From the NCBI GenBank assembly GCA_001464065.1, contig LNDN01000036.1, positions 1 through 60,179 of the forward strand: a stretch of 60,179 bases of DNA, in the 5' to 3' direction. The DNA comes from Acidobacteria bacterium Ga0077522 (GTDB lineage: Bacteria; Acidobacteriota; Vicinamibacteria; Vicinamibacterales; Vicinamibacteraceae). The translations under genes were made by a program, and so were the position numbers. Under the pieces are notes generated by a model that worked only from the letters and a program-made list of their open reading frames with translations, searched no databases and was not told where the DNA came from. Shown piece by piece: positions 25,912 through 36,465 of this stretch (the first letter of the stretch is position 1; each line of letters opens with the position of its first letter).

Positions 25912-26787
25912 TCACGGCCGGGCCGTCCGACGGTCGGCGTGTGGCACCAGCGCGCCATCCACGCCACGGAACGTCACGCGGTAGCGGCGCACGTCCTTGT
26001 GTGAGGGCAACTCCGCGACGAAGCCGACCTCGTCACCCGGGCGCAGGCGGGTCGTCTCGAGCGGCGTCCGCGCACTGCCCAGGAAGCCTCCGGCCAGGTC
26101 GAGCAGCATCACGCTGGCCACCACGCCAGACCGGTCCGAGCCGGCCACCGGATTGCGGACGCGGCCCCGCACCACGAGCACACCGTCGCGCTGTTCGTGC
26201 GACAGCGACAGCAGCTCCAGCGGCATGCCGCCCACGGCCGCCGGCACCGTCGCCGGCGCCGTGCGTGCCTCCGTGCGGGCCTCCGTGGCCGTCGCGCCGG
26301 CCGGGGCGGGCGCTGGCGTTGGTCGGCCGAACAGGACGTAGCCCACCGCGATCAGCGCCACCAGCACGACCCCACCCAGAGCGATCGCGCCGCGCGCGTC
26401 CCCTCGGCGCGCCGCCGGCACGTCAGCGAACAACCCCGACGGTCGTGACGATGTCGCCGGCTCGTCCACGACCTCCGTGTCGGCGAGGTCGGGCTCGGTC
26501 GTCGTCTGCCACACGTGCGTCTCGGGCTCGTGCTCGCTCCGGAACGCCCGCACCTGACGCGTGTCGTCCTCGAGGTAGACGAGGGCTGGCAGCGGCGTCG
26601 GCGTCGGCGGCTTCGCCGGTGTTGGCCGCACGGGCGGATCCCAGTGGGTCGGTGTGTCGGCCTCGAGCGCGGCCGTCAGCAACTGGACGCGCGCGTCCGA
26701 GCGGCGCTGCTCGTCCTGGAGGAGCCGATAGGCGAACCAGCCGAGGCTGGCCGCCATCACGAGTGCGGCAATGGTCACAATCAACAT
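25912..26787 (-). CDS. membrane protein with two helices and C-terminal beta domain, unknown
   Basis: A 291-residue protein. TM1 spans residues 3-22 and TM2 134-153; between them is a Pro/Thr/acid-rich linker of about 110 residues. The C-terminal domain (190-291, ending in a VTFRGVDGALVP strand) has the look of a DUF3426/FxLYD Ig-like fold. No catalytic motif was seen. ATG 26787 has GAGGAA upstream. It sits 9 bases after the TonB-family gene and 58 bases before the VWA gene, so the three are likely one envelope operon. Confidence 0.7.
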   Translation of the reverse strand: MLIVTIAALVMAASLGWFAYRLLQDEQRRSDARVQLLTAALEADTPTHWDPPVRPTPAKPPTPTPLPALVYLEDDTRQVRAFRSEHEPETHVWQTTTEPDLADTEVVDEPATSSRPSGLFADVPAARRGDARGAIALGGVVLVALIAVGYVLFGRPTPAPAPAGATATEARTEARTAPATVPAAVGGMPLELLSLSHEQRDGVLVVRGRVRNPVAGSDRSGVVASVMLLDLAGGFLGSARTPLETTRLRPGDEVGFVAELPSHKDVRRYRVTFRGVDGALVPHADRRTARP

Positions 26788-26796
26788 GGCGATTCC

Positions 26797-27879
26797 TCAG
26801 CGCAGCGTGAATTCGACAGCGACTTCGACGATCACGTCGACGGGGCGCCCCTTGCGGGTCGCCGAGACGAAGGTCCAGCGGCGGACGGCCTGCACGGCCT
26901 GCTGGTCGAGCCCGGCCCCGAGGCCCTTGATGACCCGGACCTCACCCACGCGGCCATCGCGTCGGACGACGATCTCGAGCACCACTTCGCCCTCGAGCCC
27001 TCGTCGACGGGCGTCCTCGGTGTAGTCCGGCTTGACCTCGCTCACGAGTCGCGGTGGCTGGATGCCGGAGCCGGGCCGGAACGGTCCCCCGCCCTCGCCG
27101 CCGCCCTCACCCTCGCCGACTCCCGAGCCAGTCCCGGCCCCGAGCCCGGTGCCCGAGCCCGTGCCAGCGCCGCCGCCGTCACCCTGTCCACGGCTCGGCG
27201 GGGCCGCCGGCTTCTGCTCGAGCACGCCGGCCTGGGTCTCGGCGTCGTTGCTGCGCGCCACGATGGGCGCCTCCACCGGCGGCAACGGCTCGGGGGCCTT
27301 CGGCGTGGGCGGCGGTTCTTCCACCACCGGTGGCGGCTCGGCCGGCGGTGCCTGGCGGACCGGCAACGGGCTCTTCAGGGCGGACGTCCCTTCGCGCTTC
27401 GCCTGGACGGCCGGCGCCTTCATGCGCAGGCCGCCGCCGCCCCCACCGCCGCCGGGCCCCGGCAGGTTCAGGTAGACGAGCCGCATCTTCTCGGCCGGGG
27501 TGTCGATGAGGGTCGTGGCTGCAGACGATCCGAGCGGGACCAGCGTCGCGAGCAACAGTCCGCCGAGGACCACGCCGTGGACGGCAGCCGAGGCCGCGGC
27601 GGGCATGCTCGCGGAGCGCTGCGCCGCACGGGCACGACCGAACAGCGCGCCAGGCGTGGCCGTGATCGCCGCGGCGTTCGTCAGGCCGGGCAGCGGCACG
27701 CCCGATCGCAGACTCCGTGCGGCGCCGACGGCATCGTCGAACGCGACGAACTCGCCGTCGATGCTGCGAAGGGCCCCGGTGGCAATCAGATCGGCCACCG
27801 CGCGCGGATGTGCCCCCGAGGCGCGGGCGATGTCGCGGGCAGTGAAGACGTCAGGCAGCGGGCGCGGTGTCAGTGGCAT
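26797..27879 (-). CDS. TonB family protein with N-terminal helix-turn-helix-like segment
   Basis: A 360-residue protein. The C-terminal 85 residues are a TonB C-terminal domain (VKPDYTEDARRRGLEGEVVLEIVV, RRWTF), which contacts TonB boxes of outer-membrane receptors. The single membrane helix is at 97-117, followed by a Gly/Pro-rich periplasmic spanner (130-270). Unusually, about 95 residues precede the helix on the cytoplasmic side and read like an excisionase/MerR-type DNA-binding helix-turn-helix (TARDIARASGAHPRAVADLIATGAL). It is first in the operon with the 291-residue protein and the VWA protein. No exbB or exbD is present. Confidence 0.85.
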   Translation of the reverse strand: MPLTPRPLPDVFTARDIARASGAHPRAVADLIATGALRSIDGEFVAFDDAVGAARSLRSGVPLPGLTNAAAITATPGALFGRARAAQRSASMPAAASAAVHGVVLGGLLLATLVPLGSSAATTLIDTPAEKMRLVYLNLPGPGGGGGGGGLRMKAPAVQAKREGTSALKSPLPVRQAPPAEPPPVVEEPPPTPKAPEPLPPVEAPIVARSNDAETQAGVLEQKPAAPPSRGQGDGGGAGTGSGTGLGAGTGSGVGEGEGGGEGGGPFRPGSGIQPPRLVSEVKPDYTEDARRRGLEGEVVLEIVVRRDGRVGEVRVIKGLGAGLDQQAVQAVRRWTFVSATRKGRPVDVIVEVAVEFTLR

Positions 27880-27978
27880 CTCTGGACCCCAGTGGGGAAG
27901 TGGACGCCACCTCTCAGCGCAACTTGCGTGCCTGCCCTGCGTGTCCTCTCTCGGGGACGCCGCGGAGGCCTACACCGC

Positions 27979-28527
27979 TCAATCCGGGGCGGATTGGCCC
28001 TTCAGCGCTTCGACGATGGCGACGCCGTCGCGCTCGAAGAGGATGCGTGCCCCGCGGAAGCGGGTACTGGTGGCCGCGTGGACCTCGGCAGGGGACGGCG
28101 CACCGGGGACCTTGAGTCGCACGACCAGCACCACCCGGCCGCCGGGGCGGAGGATCCGACGGAGTTCAGGGAGGAGCGCGGCGAAGGGCGCGGAGGCCGC
28201 ATCGACGAGGGCGAGGTCGAAGTCGGCGTCCTCGAACGGCAGGGTGGCCAGCGGCGTCTCCACCACCTCGACCAGGACGCCGATCGCCTCGGCGGCGGCC
28301 TCGAGGCGCTGTGTCTCGTCCGGAGCGGCCGCGCACGCCACGGCACGGCCGCTCAGCCCGGTCACTCTGGCGATGGCGGCCACGAGGCCCGGGTCGCCGC
28401 TGCCCACGCTGACCATGCGGTCGCCGAGCCGCGCCCCGATCATCCGGGTCAGCAGCTCGTACCGGCCGGGGTCGCCGCGCAGCCAGCGCACGAGGATGTT
28501 GGAGGCAAGGACGTCGGAGAGGCCCAC
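27979..28527 (-). CDS. putative class I SAM-dependent methyltransferase
   Basis: About 182 residues. VSVGSGDPGLVAAIA fits motif I, an acidic strand end lies in FDLALVDAASAPFAALL, and ILRPGGRVVLVVRL is the post-II/III region of Rossmann methyltransferases. Motif I is GSGDPG rather than the common GxGxG, so cofactor binding is likely but not certain. The GTG at 28527 is preferred over GTG 28533 because a TAGTCT hexamer ends 6 bases before it. It is separated from the TonB operon by 99 bases. Confidence 0.65.
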   Translation of the reverse strand: MGLSDVLASNILVRWLRGDPGRYELLTRMIGARLGDRMVSVGSGDPGLVAAIARVTGLSGRAVACAAAPDETQRLEAAAEAIGVLVEVVETPLATLPFEDADFDLALVDAASAPFAALLPELRRILRPGGRVVLVVRLKVPGAPSPAEVHAATSTRFRGARILFERDGVAIVEALKGQSAPD

Positions 28528-28533
28528 GCCCAC

Positions 28534-28539
28534 AGACTA
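28534..28539 (-). promoter_or_regulatory. candidate -10 box TAGTCT before methyltransferase
   Basis: Abuts GTG 28533 but lies 6 bases before GTG 28527, which supports the inner start. Confidence 0.4.
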
Positions 28540-28639
28540 ATGCAGGACGCTTCCGTGCTCGTCGCCGCTCGGTGCAGAATCCATGGGGACGCGCCTGCCG
28601 GCCCGGGGCGACAACGTGGTCTTTTCCAGTGAGGTCCTG

Positions 28640-29173
28640 ATGCGTGCATCGAAGGTGCAGCCGGCGTTGCTCGGCGGAGTGGTGATCGGCACGTTGTCGG
28701 CGCTGCCGGTGATCTCGATGGGCAACTGCCTGTGCTGCCTGTGGGTGATCCTCGGCGGCGCCCTGGCGACCTATCTGCTGCAGCAGGCGCAGGCGGCGCC
28801 GGTCGAGGGCACCGACGGCGCCATCACCGGCCTGCTCGCGGGCCTGGTCGGCGCAGTCGTCGGGTCCCTGCTGGCCATCCCCATCCAGATGCTGATGGGC
28901 CCCATGAACGGGGATCTGCTCGCCCGCATCCTCGACCAGGGCGGCAACGACATGCCCCCCGAGATGCGCGACACGCTGCAGTCGTTCGCACGCGGGGGAG
29001 CCGCCGGCGCGCTGATGGTGATCGGCTTCCTCTTCAGCCTCGTCATCAATGCCGTGTTCGGGGCGCTCGGCGGCCTGCTCGGCACCGTGATGTTCAAGTC
29101 GTCCACGCCGCCGCCACCGCCTCCGGTGCCCGGGTTTGCCGACCCAACCCGTCCCTACGGTCCCGAGGCGTGA
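28640..29173 (+). CDS. small integral membrane protein, unknown
   Basis: A 177-residue protein from ATG 28640 (GAGG 5 bases upstream; the upstream ORF part reads as noise). It has three or four hydrophobic segments: residues about 8-45 containing GNCLCCLWVILGG, about 65-85, and about 125-160 rich in Gly and Ala. The tail is proline-rich (PPPPPPVPG). No family was recognised; small DUF4199-like membrane proteins of this layout exist in acidobacteria. It is divergent from the methyltransferase gene. Confidence 0.65.
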   Translation: MRASKVQPALLGGVVIGTLSALPVISMGNCLCCLWVILGGALATYLLQQAQAAPVEGTDGAITGLLAGLVGAVVGSLLAIPIQMLMGPMNGDLLARILDQGGNDMPPEMRDTLQSFARGGAAGALMVIGFLFSLVINAVFGALGGLLGTVMFKSSTPPPPPPVPGFADPTRPYGPEA

Positions 29174-29193
29174 TTTTCCTCGTCATCTAGCCT

Positions 29194-29268
29194 GCCTGAC
29201 GGCGCCGCCTACGCCGTTCAGGCTATTCCGTGCCTACAGCGGGCTCGCTACGCTTCTGCTCGTCCCGC
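29194..29268 (+). promoter_or_regulatory. two stem-loops in the leader region of the large receptor
   Basis: GCCTGA plus CGGCG (29194-29204) pairs with CGCCG-t-TCAGGC (29212-29223) with one bulge; it may end the preceding gene. GCGGG (29239-29243) can pair with CCCGC (29264-29268). Together with the hairpin at 29274-29312 the 146-base spacer is almost fully foldable. Confidence 0.5.
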
Positions 29269-29273
29269 AGCGT

Positions 29274-29312
29274 CTCCCCTGGCAGGTGACCGCCCTCCGG
29301 TCACCAGGGGAG
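29274..29312 (+). promoter_or_regulatory. hairpin that pairs the Shine-Dalgarno of the Oar-like receptor
   Basis: CTCCCCT (29274-29280) pairs with AGGGGAG (29306-29312), which is the SD, 7 bases before ATG 29320. An inner GGTGACCG/CGGTCACC stem (29285-29292/29298-29305) with a 5-base loop stacks on it. The 15 paired bases would hide the ribosome site, so translation likely needs opening by a ligand, protein or temperature. Confidence 0.65.
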
Positions 29313-29319
29313 CCACGAC

Positions 29320-32300
29320 ATGCACGCGACGCTCCGACGCTTCAGGGTTCTCACGCTCGTTCTCCTCATGCTCGCGCCGACGGCGGTGTGGGCGCAGCTC
29401 ACCGATGCCTCGCTCAAGGGGCTGGTCCGCGTCACAGGCGGGCGAGTCGTCCCGAGCAGTACGGTGACGGTGACGCACGAGGCCACCGGCCAGTCCCGCA
29501 CCACCGTCACCTCGGCCGAAGGGACGTTCCTGCTCGCCGGCCTCAGTCCGGGCACGTACGTCCTGCTGGTGGAGGCCGACGGCTACCAGCCGGTCGGCCA
29601 GAGTGACCTGCGCCTCGCCAGCGGCGCCACCGTCGACGTCACCGTCGACCTGCCGAACGTCTCGCTGTCCGAAGCGGTCGATGTCACCGCGTCGCGCGTC
29701 ACCGTCGCCGCGTCGCGGGATCCCCGGCTCTCCGAACACTTCGATCGCAAGGCGGTGCAGGACCTGCCGCTGCCGCAGCGCGACATCTTCCTGCTGCCCT
29801 CGCTGAGTGCCGGCGCGGCCCTGGTGCCGGGGGCCGCCAACTCCACCAAGCTCTCGAGCTCGCCCGTCGTCACCGTCAACGGCAATCGCTACCGCGGCAA
29901 CAACTACGTGCTCGACGGGGCGATGAACTCCAACCCGAACAACAGTGGCGAACCGGCCATCGTGCCGAGCACCGAGGCCGTAGAGGAGATTCAGGTCCAG
30001 ACCCTCAACTTCGCCGCGGAGTTCGGCCGCGGCAACGGCTCGGTGATCAACGTGCAGGTGCGCGGTGGCAGCAACACGCTGAGCGGCCGCGTGTGGGAAT
30101 TCCATCGCAACGACGCGCTCAACGCCCGCAACTACTTCGCGACCGTCAAGCCGCAGCAGACCTTCAACCAGTTCGGGGCGACGGTCGGCGGTCCGCTGCG
30201 CCGCAACCGCACGTTCTTCTTCGCGGCCTACGAGGGCACGCGCAACGACGTCGAGCGGCCCTACAGCTACCAGGTCGAGACGCCTGAACTGCGGGCCTAC
30301 GTCGAGCGGACGGCGCCGACCAGCGTCGCGGCGCGCCTGCTGCGGCAGTTTCCCGCGCCGACCCCGGTGCGCAGCGGCACCGGGTACCTGGATCAGCGCA
30401 CGCTCGTCACGCCCGAGGGCGTCATCCCCGCCATCGGCCGCGCCAACGTCACGATCGCGGACAACGTCCGGTTCGACCAGTACATCGCTCGCGTCGACCA
30501 CACGGTCAGCGCGCGCGACCGTCTGGCCGTGCGGGTCATCGCCGAGCAGCAGCGCGACGAGGGCGGCACCAGTTCGAACGCGGCCACGCTCGGCCGCGCC
30601 CTGCGTGGCAGCCGTGGGCCGTTCGAGGGCCTCTTCGGCAACCTCAACGTCGGCTACACGAGCGTGTTCGGCCGCGCCGTGCACGACACGCGCGTTGCGT
30701 ATCAGCTCACCGACGTCTCGCGTGGCAGCGCGGCCGCCGTGGTGCCGACCATCACCATCACGGGCATCACGGCGCCCTTCGGCGACGTCTTCGTCGACGC
30801 CAGCCGCCTCGGCACGCTGGAGTTCCGCGACATCCTCACGCTGGACCGCGGCCGTCACGCCCTGCGCATGGGCGTCGAGGTGCGGCGCATCACGAAGTCC
30901 CTCGCCGTCGGCCCACCCCAGGCAGGCACGTTCGCCTTCAACGCGGTCGCCGACTTCATCGCCGATCGCCCATTCAGGCAGACGCTCACGGTCGAGCCCA
31001 CGACCGGCGAGCCAGCCAACTTCCCGCGCCACTTCACCCAGTTCGAGACCGGGGCCTTCGTGCAGGACCAGTGGACCATCTCGGATCGGGTCAGTGTCAG
31101 CCTCGGGCTGCGCCACGACTACTTCGGCACGGTGACCGAGCGGGACGACCGCCTGTCCTCGGTGATCCTGGGACAGGGCAACACGTTCGAGGAGCAGTTG
31201 CGGACGGCGGCGATCGGGCGCGTCGACCGCCTGTATCGTCCCGAGCGCTTCAACGTGTCGCCGCGGATCGGGCTCGCCTGGGATCCGACGGGCGCGGGCC
31301 GGACGTCGATCCGGACCGGCTACTCGCTCGCCTACCAGCCGCATCACGGCCAGTCGATCTCGGGTGCCCGTGCCCTGCCGCCAGACGCCGTGCAGGGCGT
31401 CATCCAGCCGTCCACCGGCATCGGCACCGCCATCCGCTACGACATCCCCGTGCCGTTCAATCCCGAGTTCGGGCGCGGGCTGAACGCGCAGGGTGGCGTG
31501 CAGAGCCGTCCGGGCGAGCCCCCGATCCGGACGACCGGGTTCGTGGTCAACCCCGACATCAAGACCCAGTACACGCAGAGCTGGTTCCTGAACGGCCAGC
31601 GTCGTCTCGGGCAGGTGTGGCGGCTCGAACTGGGCTACGTCGGCACGCGCGGCGTCAACCTCGAGCGCATCGACGATGTGAACCGGTTCGCGGGGGATCT
31701 GCTCGATGGCCGCGAAGATCGCCTCAACCCGAACTTCGGCGTCCTGCTGTTCGTGACCAACGGCGTCTCGTCGTCCTACCACGCGTTCACGTCGGAGATT
31801 CGCCGCGAGTTCGTCGGCGGGCTCTCCTTGAGCGCGAACTATCGGTGGTCGAAGTGGCTCGACACCTCGTCCGACACGTCCACCGGGCAGTTCCAGGACA
31901 ACTCGGAGCCAGGCAAGGGGGCGCAGGATGCCTCCTGCCTGCGCTGCGAGAAGGCGCCATCGCTGTTCGACGTGCCGCATCGCGTGGCCGCTACCGTCGT
32001 GTGGGCGCCACAGACGTTCGCGAACGCGGGCGGCCTGGTCGGGGCGGCGCTGCGCGGTTGGCAGCTGGCGACGATCTTCGTGGCGCAGTCCGGACGGCCG
32101 TTCTCGGTCTGGAACGGGGCGGCCCTGGCCGCCGGCGGCGACTACAATGCCGATGGCGGTGGCGGCGCCGTCGGGGGCGGCTTCTACGACCGGCCCGATG
32201 CACCCGCGGCCGGCACGGTTCCGGAGACGTTCTCGCAGCAGGACTTCCTGGACGGGCTGTTTCCCGCCAGCGCGTTCCCCCGGCCGGCGCCAGGGCAGAG

Positions 32301-32541
32301 CGGCACGCTGGGCCGCAACACCTTCCGCGGCCCGCGCTATGTCTCGCTCGACCTCTCGCTGACGCGGGCGTTCTCGATCGGCGGGCGCCGACAGCTCCAG
32401 GTGCGTGCCGACGTCTTCAACGCGCTCGACACCCTCAATCTCCTCCTGCCGAACGCCGACCTGTCGTTGTCCAACTTCGGCAAGTCCACGCAGGCCTTCG
32501 ACGCGCGCACCATGCAGGTTGGCGCGCGCTTCCTCTTCTGA
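29320..32541 (+). CDS. large TonB-dependent receptor, Oar/CarboxypepD_reg type
   Basis: A 1073-residue outer-membrane protein: signal peptide (1-25, ending TAVWAQ), CarboxypepD_reg domain (about 28-110, LKGLVRVTGG and SPGTYVLLVEADGYQ), plug (about 120-240, with NGNRYRGNNYVLDGAMNS and VEEIQVQTLNFAAEFGRGNGSVINV) and a large beta-barrel to the terminal Phe. This is the acidobacterial Oar-like receptor type, usually linked to uptake of peptides or polymers. The next gene, an AhpD-like protein, follows after 14 bases. Translation is probably controlled by the hairpin over its SD. Confidence 0.95.
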   Translation: MHATLRRFRVLTLVLLMLAPTAVWAQLTDASLKGLVRVTGGRVVPSSTVTVTHEATGQSRTTVTSAEGTFLLAGLSPGTYVLLVEADGYQPVGQSDLRLASGATVDVTVDLPNVSLSEAVDVTASRVTVAASRDPRLSEHFDRKAVQDLPLPQRDIFLLPSLSAGAALVPGAANSTKLSSSPVVTVNGNRYRGNNYVLDGAMNSNPNNSGEPAIVPSTEAVEEIQVQTLNFAAEFGRGNGSVINVQVRGGSNTLSGRVWEFHRNDALNARNYFATVKPQQTFNQFGATVGGPLRRNRTFFFAAYEGTRNDVERPYSYQVETPELRAYVERTAPTSVAARLLRQFPAPTPVRSGTGYLDQRTLVTPEGVIPAIGRANVTIADNVRFDQYIARVDHTVSARDRLAVRVIAEQQRDEGGTSSNAATLGRALRGSRGPFEGLFGNLNVGYTSVFGRAVHDTRVAYQLTDVSRGSAAAVVPTITITGITAPFGDVFVDASRLGTLEFRDILTLDRGRHALRMGVEVRRITKSLAVGPPQAGTFAFNAVADFIADRPFRQTLTVEPTTGEPANFPRHFTQFETGAFVQDQWTISDRVSVSLGLRHDYFGTVTERDDRLSSVILGQGNTFEEQLRTAAIGRVDRLYRPERFNVSPRIGLAWDPTGAGRTSIRTGYSLAYQPHHGQSISGARALPPDAVQGVIQPSTGIGTAIRYDIPVPFNPEFGRGLNAQGGVQSRPGEPPIRTTGFVVNPDIKTQYTQSWFLNGQRRLGQVWRLELGYVGTRGVNLERIDDVNRFAGDLLDGREDRLNPNFGVLLFVTNGVSSSYHAFTSEIRREFVGGLSLSANYRWSKWLDTSSDTSTGQFQDNSEPGKGAQDASCLRCEKAPSLFDVPHRVAATVVWAPQTFANAGGLVGAALRGWQLATIFVAQSGRPFSVWNGAALAAGGDYNADGGGGAVGGGFYDRPDAPAAGTVPETFSQQDFLDGLFPASAFPRPAPGQSGTLGRNTFRGPRYVSLDLSLTRAFSIGGRRQLQVRADVFNALDTLNLLLPNADLSLSNFGKSTQAFDARTMQVGARFLF

Positions 32542-32555
32542 GTCGGGAGTTCCCC

Positions 32556-33839
32556 ATGTTGGCGCGCAGTCTCACCGTCGGTGTTCTTGTCTTTGGTCTC
32601 GCCCGCCTCGCCACGGCGGCTCCGGGCGACCTTCCCACCCTGCAGGCCCTCGAGAAGGAGGCCCGCGCGCGCGTCGCCGCGACGGCGCGCGTGTCGCTCG
32701 CGGCGTCGGTCGCGTGGCCGCAGGAGCCGGCGCGGCGGTTGCACGGCCCCGACGTGCCCAACGTCGTGCGGGCGATGGGCAGCGTGCCGGAGGCCGTCGG
32801 GCCGATGGCCGACATGGTGCGCGCCGTGCTCTTCGAGGGGTCGGTGGCCACGTCGACGCGGGCGGCCATGGGGCTGCGCGTGGCGCAGCTGGTCCGCAGT
32901 CCCTACGTCGCCGCGCACATGGTGCGCGTCATCGCCGCGTCGCCCGACCAGCAGGCCTGGAGGCCCTTCTTCCGCGACAACCAGGCGGCCGGCCTCACGC
33001 CGCGGCAGCGCCAGGCCATCGCCTATGCCGAATCGCTCACGCGCGACATCCACGGCGTGACCGACGAGCAGTTCGCGCAGGTGCGGGCCCACTTCACCGA
33101 CAACGAGGTGGTGGAGCTGACGATCGTCACCGCCTTCTTCAACCACCTCGTGCGCTTTGCCGAGGCGACGCGCCTTCCGGTCGAGCCGTGGGCGTTCGAG
33201 CCGCCGTCGACGCCGCTGCCCTTCGTCGTCGACATCAAGGCCGCACCGCGCGTCGGCCTCATCTCCGACGCCGAGATTGCCGCGACGACGGCGGCGGCCG
33301 CGGCGGCCACGGACGCCGCCGCGCAGAAGGGCGGCCTCGGGCTCGGCATGGCCAACTCCATGCGGGCGATGTTCCGGGCTCCGGCGCTCGCGACCCCCTG
33401 GCGCGCCCTCGGCACGGCCCTGCGCGAGCACGAGCAGGTGGGGCGCGACGTCAAGCTCCAGGTGTCGCTGGCGGTCTCGACGATGAACGGGTGCCGCTAC
33501 TGCGTGCGCCACCAGGTGCTCGGGCTGCGCCGTATCGGCGTCGATCCCGCGCGCCTCGTCGCCCTGCAGAAGGACGATGCAGCCCTGACGCCGCGCGAGC
33601 GACGCGCGGTCCTCTTCGCCCGGCAGGTCACCGAGGCCCCGACGTCGGTCACCGACGCCGACTGGACCGCCCTGACCACGGAGTTTGGCCCACGAGGGGC
33701 CATCGAGGTCCTCCTGCAGACCTGCACGTTCGCCTTCATGAACCGCTTCACGGACGGCCTCATGCTGCCGTCCGAAGACGAAGCCATCAAGGTCTATCAG
33801 GAAACGTACGGCTCGGCCAAGGGACCGTTGTCAAAGTAG
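32556..33839 (+). CDS. exported two-domain AhpD/carboxymuconolactone-decarboxylase-like protein
   Basis: A 427-residue protein with an N-terminal signal-like segment (ending LATAAPG). The C-terminal domain has C313-x2-C316-x2-H319 (GCRYCVRH), the AhpD peroxidase/thiol motif. The N-terminal half repeats the same helical pattern ([15 protein letters not shown] and [21 protein letters not shown] versus [15 protein letters not shown] and [21 protein letters not shown]) without the cysteines, so the protein looks like an internal duplication with one active site. It is probably a periplasmic thiol-dependent peroxidase-like protein. ATG 32556 has GGGAG. The stop codon lies in the left arm of a repeat. 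Confidence 0.8.
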   Translation: MLARSLTVGVLVFGLARLATAAPGDLPTLQALEKEARARVAATARVSLAASVAWPQEPARRLHGPDVPNVVRAMGSVPEAVGPMADMVRAVLFEGSVATSTRAAMGLRVAQLVRSPYVAAHMVRVIAASPDQQAWRPFFRDNQAAGLTPRQRQAIAYAESLTRDIHGVTDEQFAQVRAHFTDNEVVELTIVTAFFNHLVRFAEATRLPVEPWAFEPPSTPLPFVVDIKAAPRVGLISDAEIAATTAAAAAATDAAAQKGGLGLGMANSMRAMFRAPALATPWRALGTALREHEQVGRDVKLQVSLAVSTMNGCRYCVRHQVLGLRRIGVDPARLVALQKDDAALTPRERRAVLFARQVTEAPTSVTDADWTALTTEFGPRGAIEVLLQTCTFAFMNRFTDGLMLPSEDEAIKVYQETYGSAKGPLSK

Positions 33840-34008
33840 AAAGCGCAAAAAGCGCAAACAGGGCAAAAAGACAGAGCCGAAGACGGAAGGGGAAAGGAAC
33901 ACGGAGGAAAAGGCCGAAGGGTGTGAGACTTTGCCCGTTCCCCTTGACCCTTCCCCCTTTCCGCCCTGCCGTTTTGCCCTTTTTGCCCTGTTCGCCCTTT
34001 TTACTTTG
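33833..34008. repeat. large degenerate inverted repeat of GGGCAAAAA / TTTTTGCCC units (family 2, copy 1)
   Basis: An A-rich left half (from CAAAGTA at 33833, with GGGCAAAAAG) and a complementary T-rich right half (GCCCTTTTTGCCCTG, ending TACTTTG at 34008). The ends CAAAGTA/TACTTTG are exact complements; inner matches are imperfect over about 70 bases each. The left end includes the stop codon of the AhpD-like gene. Confidence 0.85.
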
Positions 34009-34009
34009 A

Positions 34010-34015
34010 TAGCAT
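34010..34015 (+). promoter_or_regulatory. candidate -10 box TAGCAT before acs
   Basis: Ends 8 bases before ATG 34024, no SD. It begins 1 base after the family 2 repeat. Confidence 0.45.
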
Positions 34016-34023
34016 CTCCGCCC

Positions 34024-35984
<1,961 letters not shown>

Positions 35985-35988
<4 letters not shown>

Positions 35989-36464
35989 GCGGCGACGCCC
36001 TGCTGCCGTTCGTCGATGCCTGGAGCATCGACATCGAGGCGCCGCCCCGGGTGGTCTGGGACGCCGTGCTGGCGTTCGCGCCCGGGGCCACCCCTTCGAT
36101 CTGGCTGCGGGCGTTTGCCTGGCTCTGGCGGGCCAGGCCGGCCGCCAGCAACGGTCTGGCGTCTCATGTGCTCGGGGCCGAACGCCCCGGGTTCGCCGTG
36201 TCCATGGTGGTGCCGCCCGCCACGTACGCGCTGGCGGGCCGGCACCGATTCGCCCGGTACCAGCTCGTCTTCCGGATCGGGCAACGCGGACCGGGGCAGT
36301 CTCGTCTCACCGCCGAGACGTACGCGACCTTCCCCGGCACCGCGGGTCGCCTCTACCGCATGCTCCTGGTGGACGCCAGACTGCACGGCCTCGTGATGTG
36401 GGCCATGGTGCGCCTCGTGCGGCGACGGGCCGAAGCCGACGCGCGCCGGCAAGGCGAGACATAG
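35985..36464 (+). CDS. SRPBCC/START-like small protein
   Basis: About 159 residues from a TTG overlapping the acs stop. [20 protein letters not shown] and the beta-rich middle ([10 protein letters not shown]...[13 protein letters not shown]), then a C-terminal helix, fit the SRPBCC ligand-binding fold. AGGAGG lies only 1 base before the TTG, so the start is uncertain; translation may be coupled to acs. The ligand is unknown. The following gene begins 1 base after its stop. Confidence 0.65.
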
Positions 36465-36465
36465 C

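Noticed and set aside
29230-29319. Cobalamin riboswitch before the receptor
   Set aside because: No B12-box was seen and the spacer is too short for a full cobalamin riboswitch.
29248-31980. 910-codon minus-strand open frame opposite the large receptor
   Set aside because: It is the antisense of a clear TonB-dependent receptor and has no recognisable domain.
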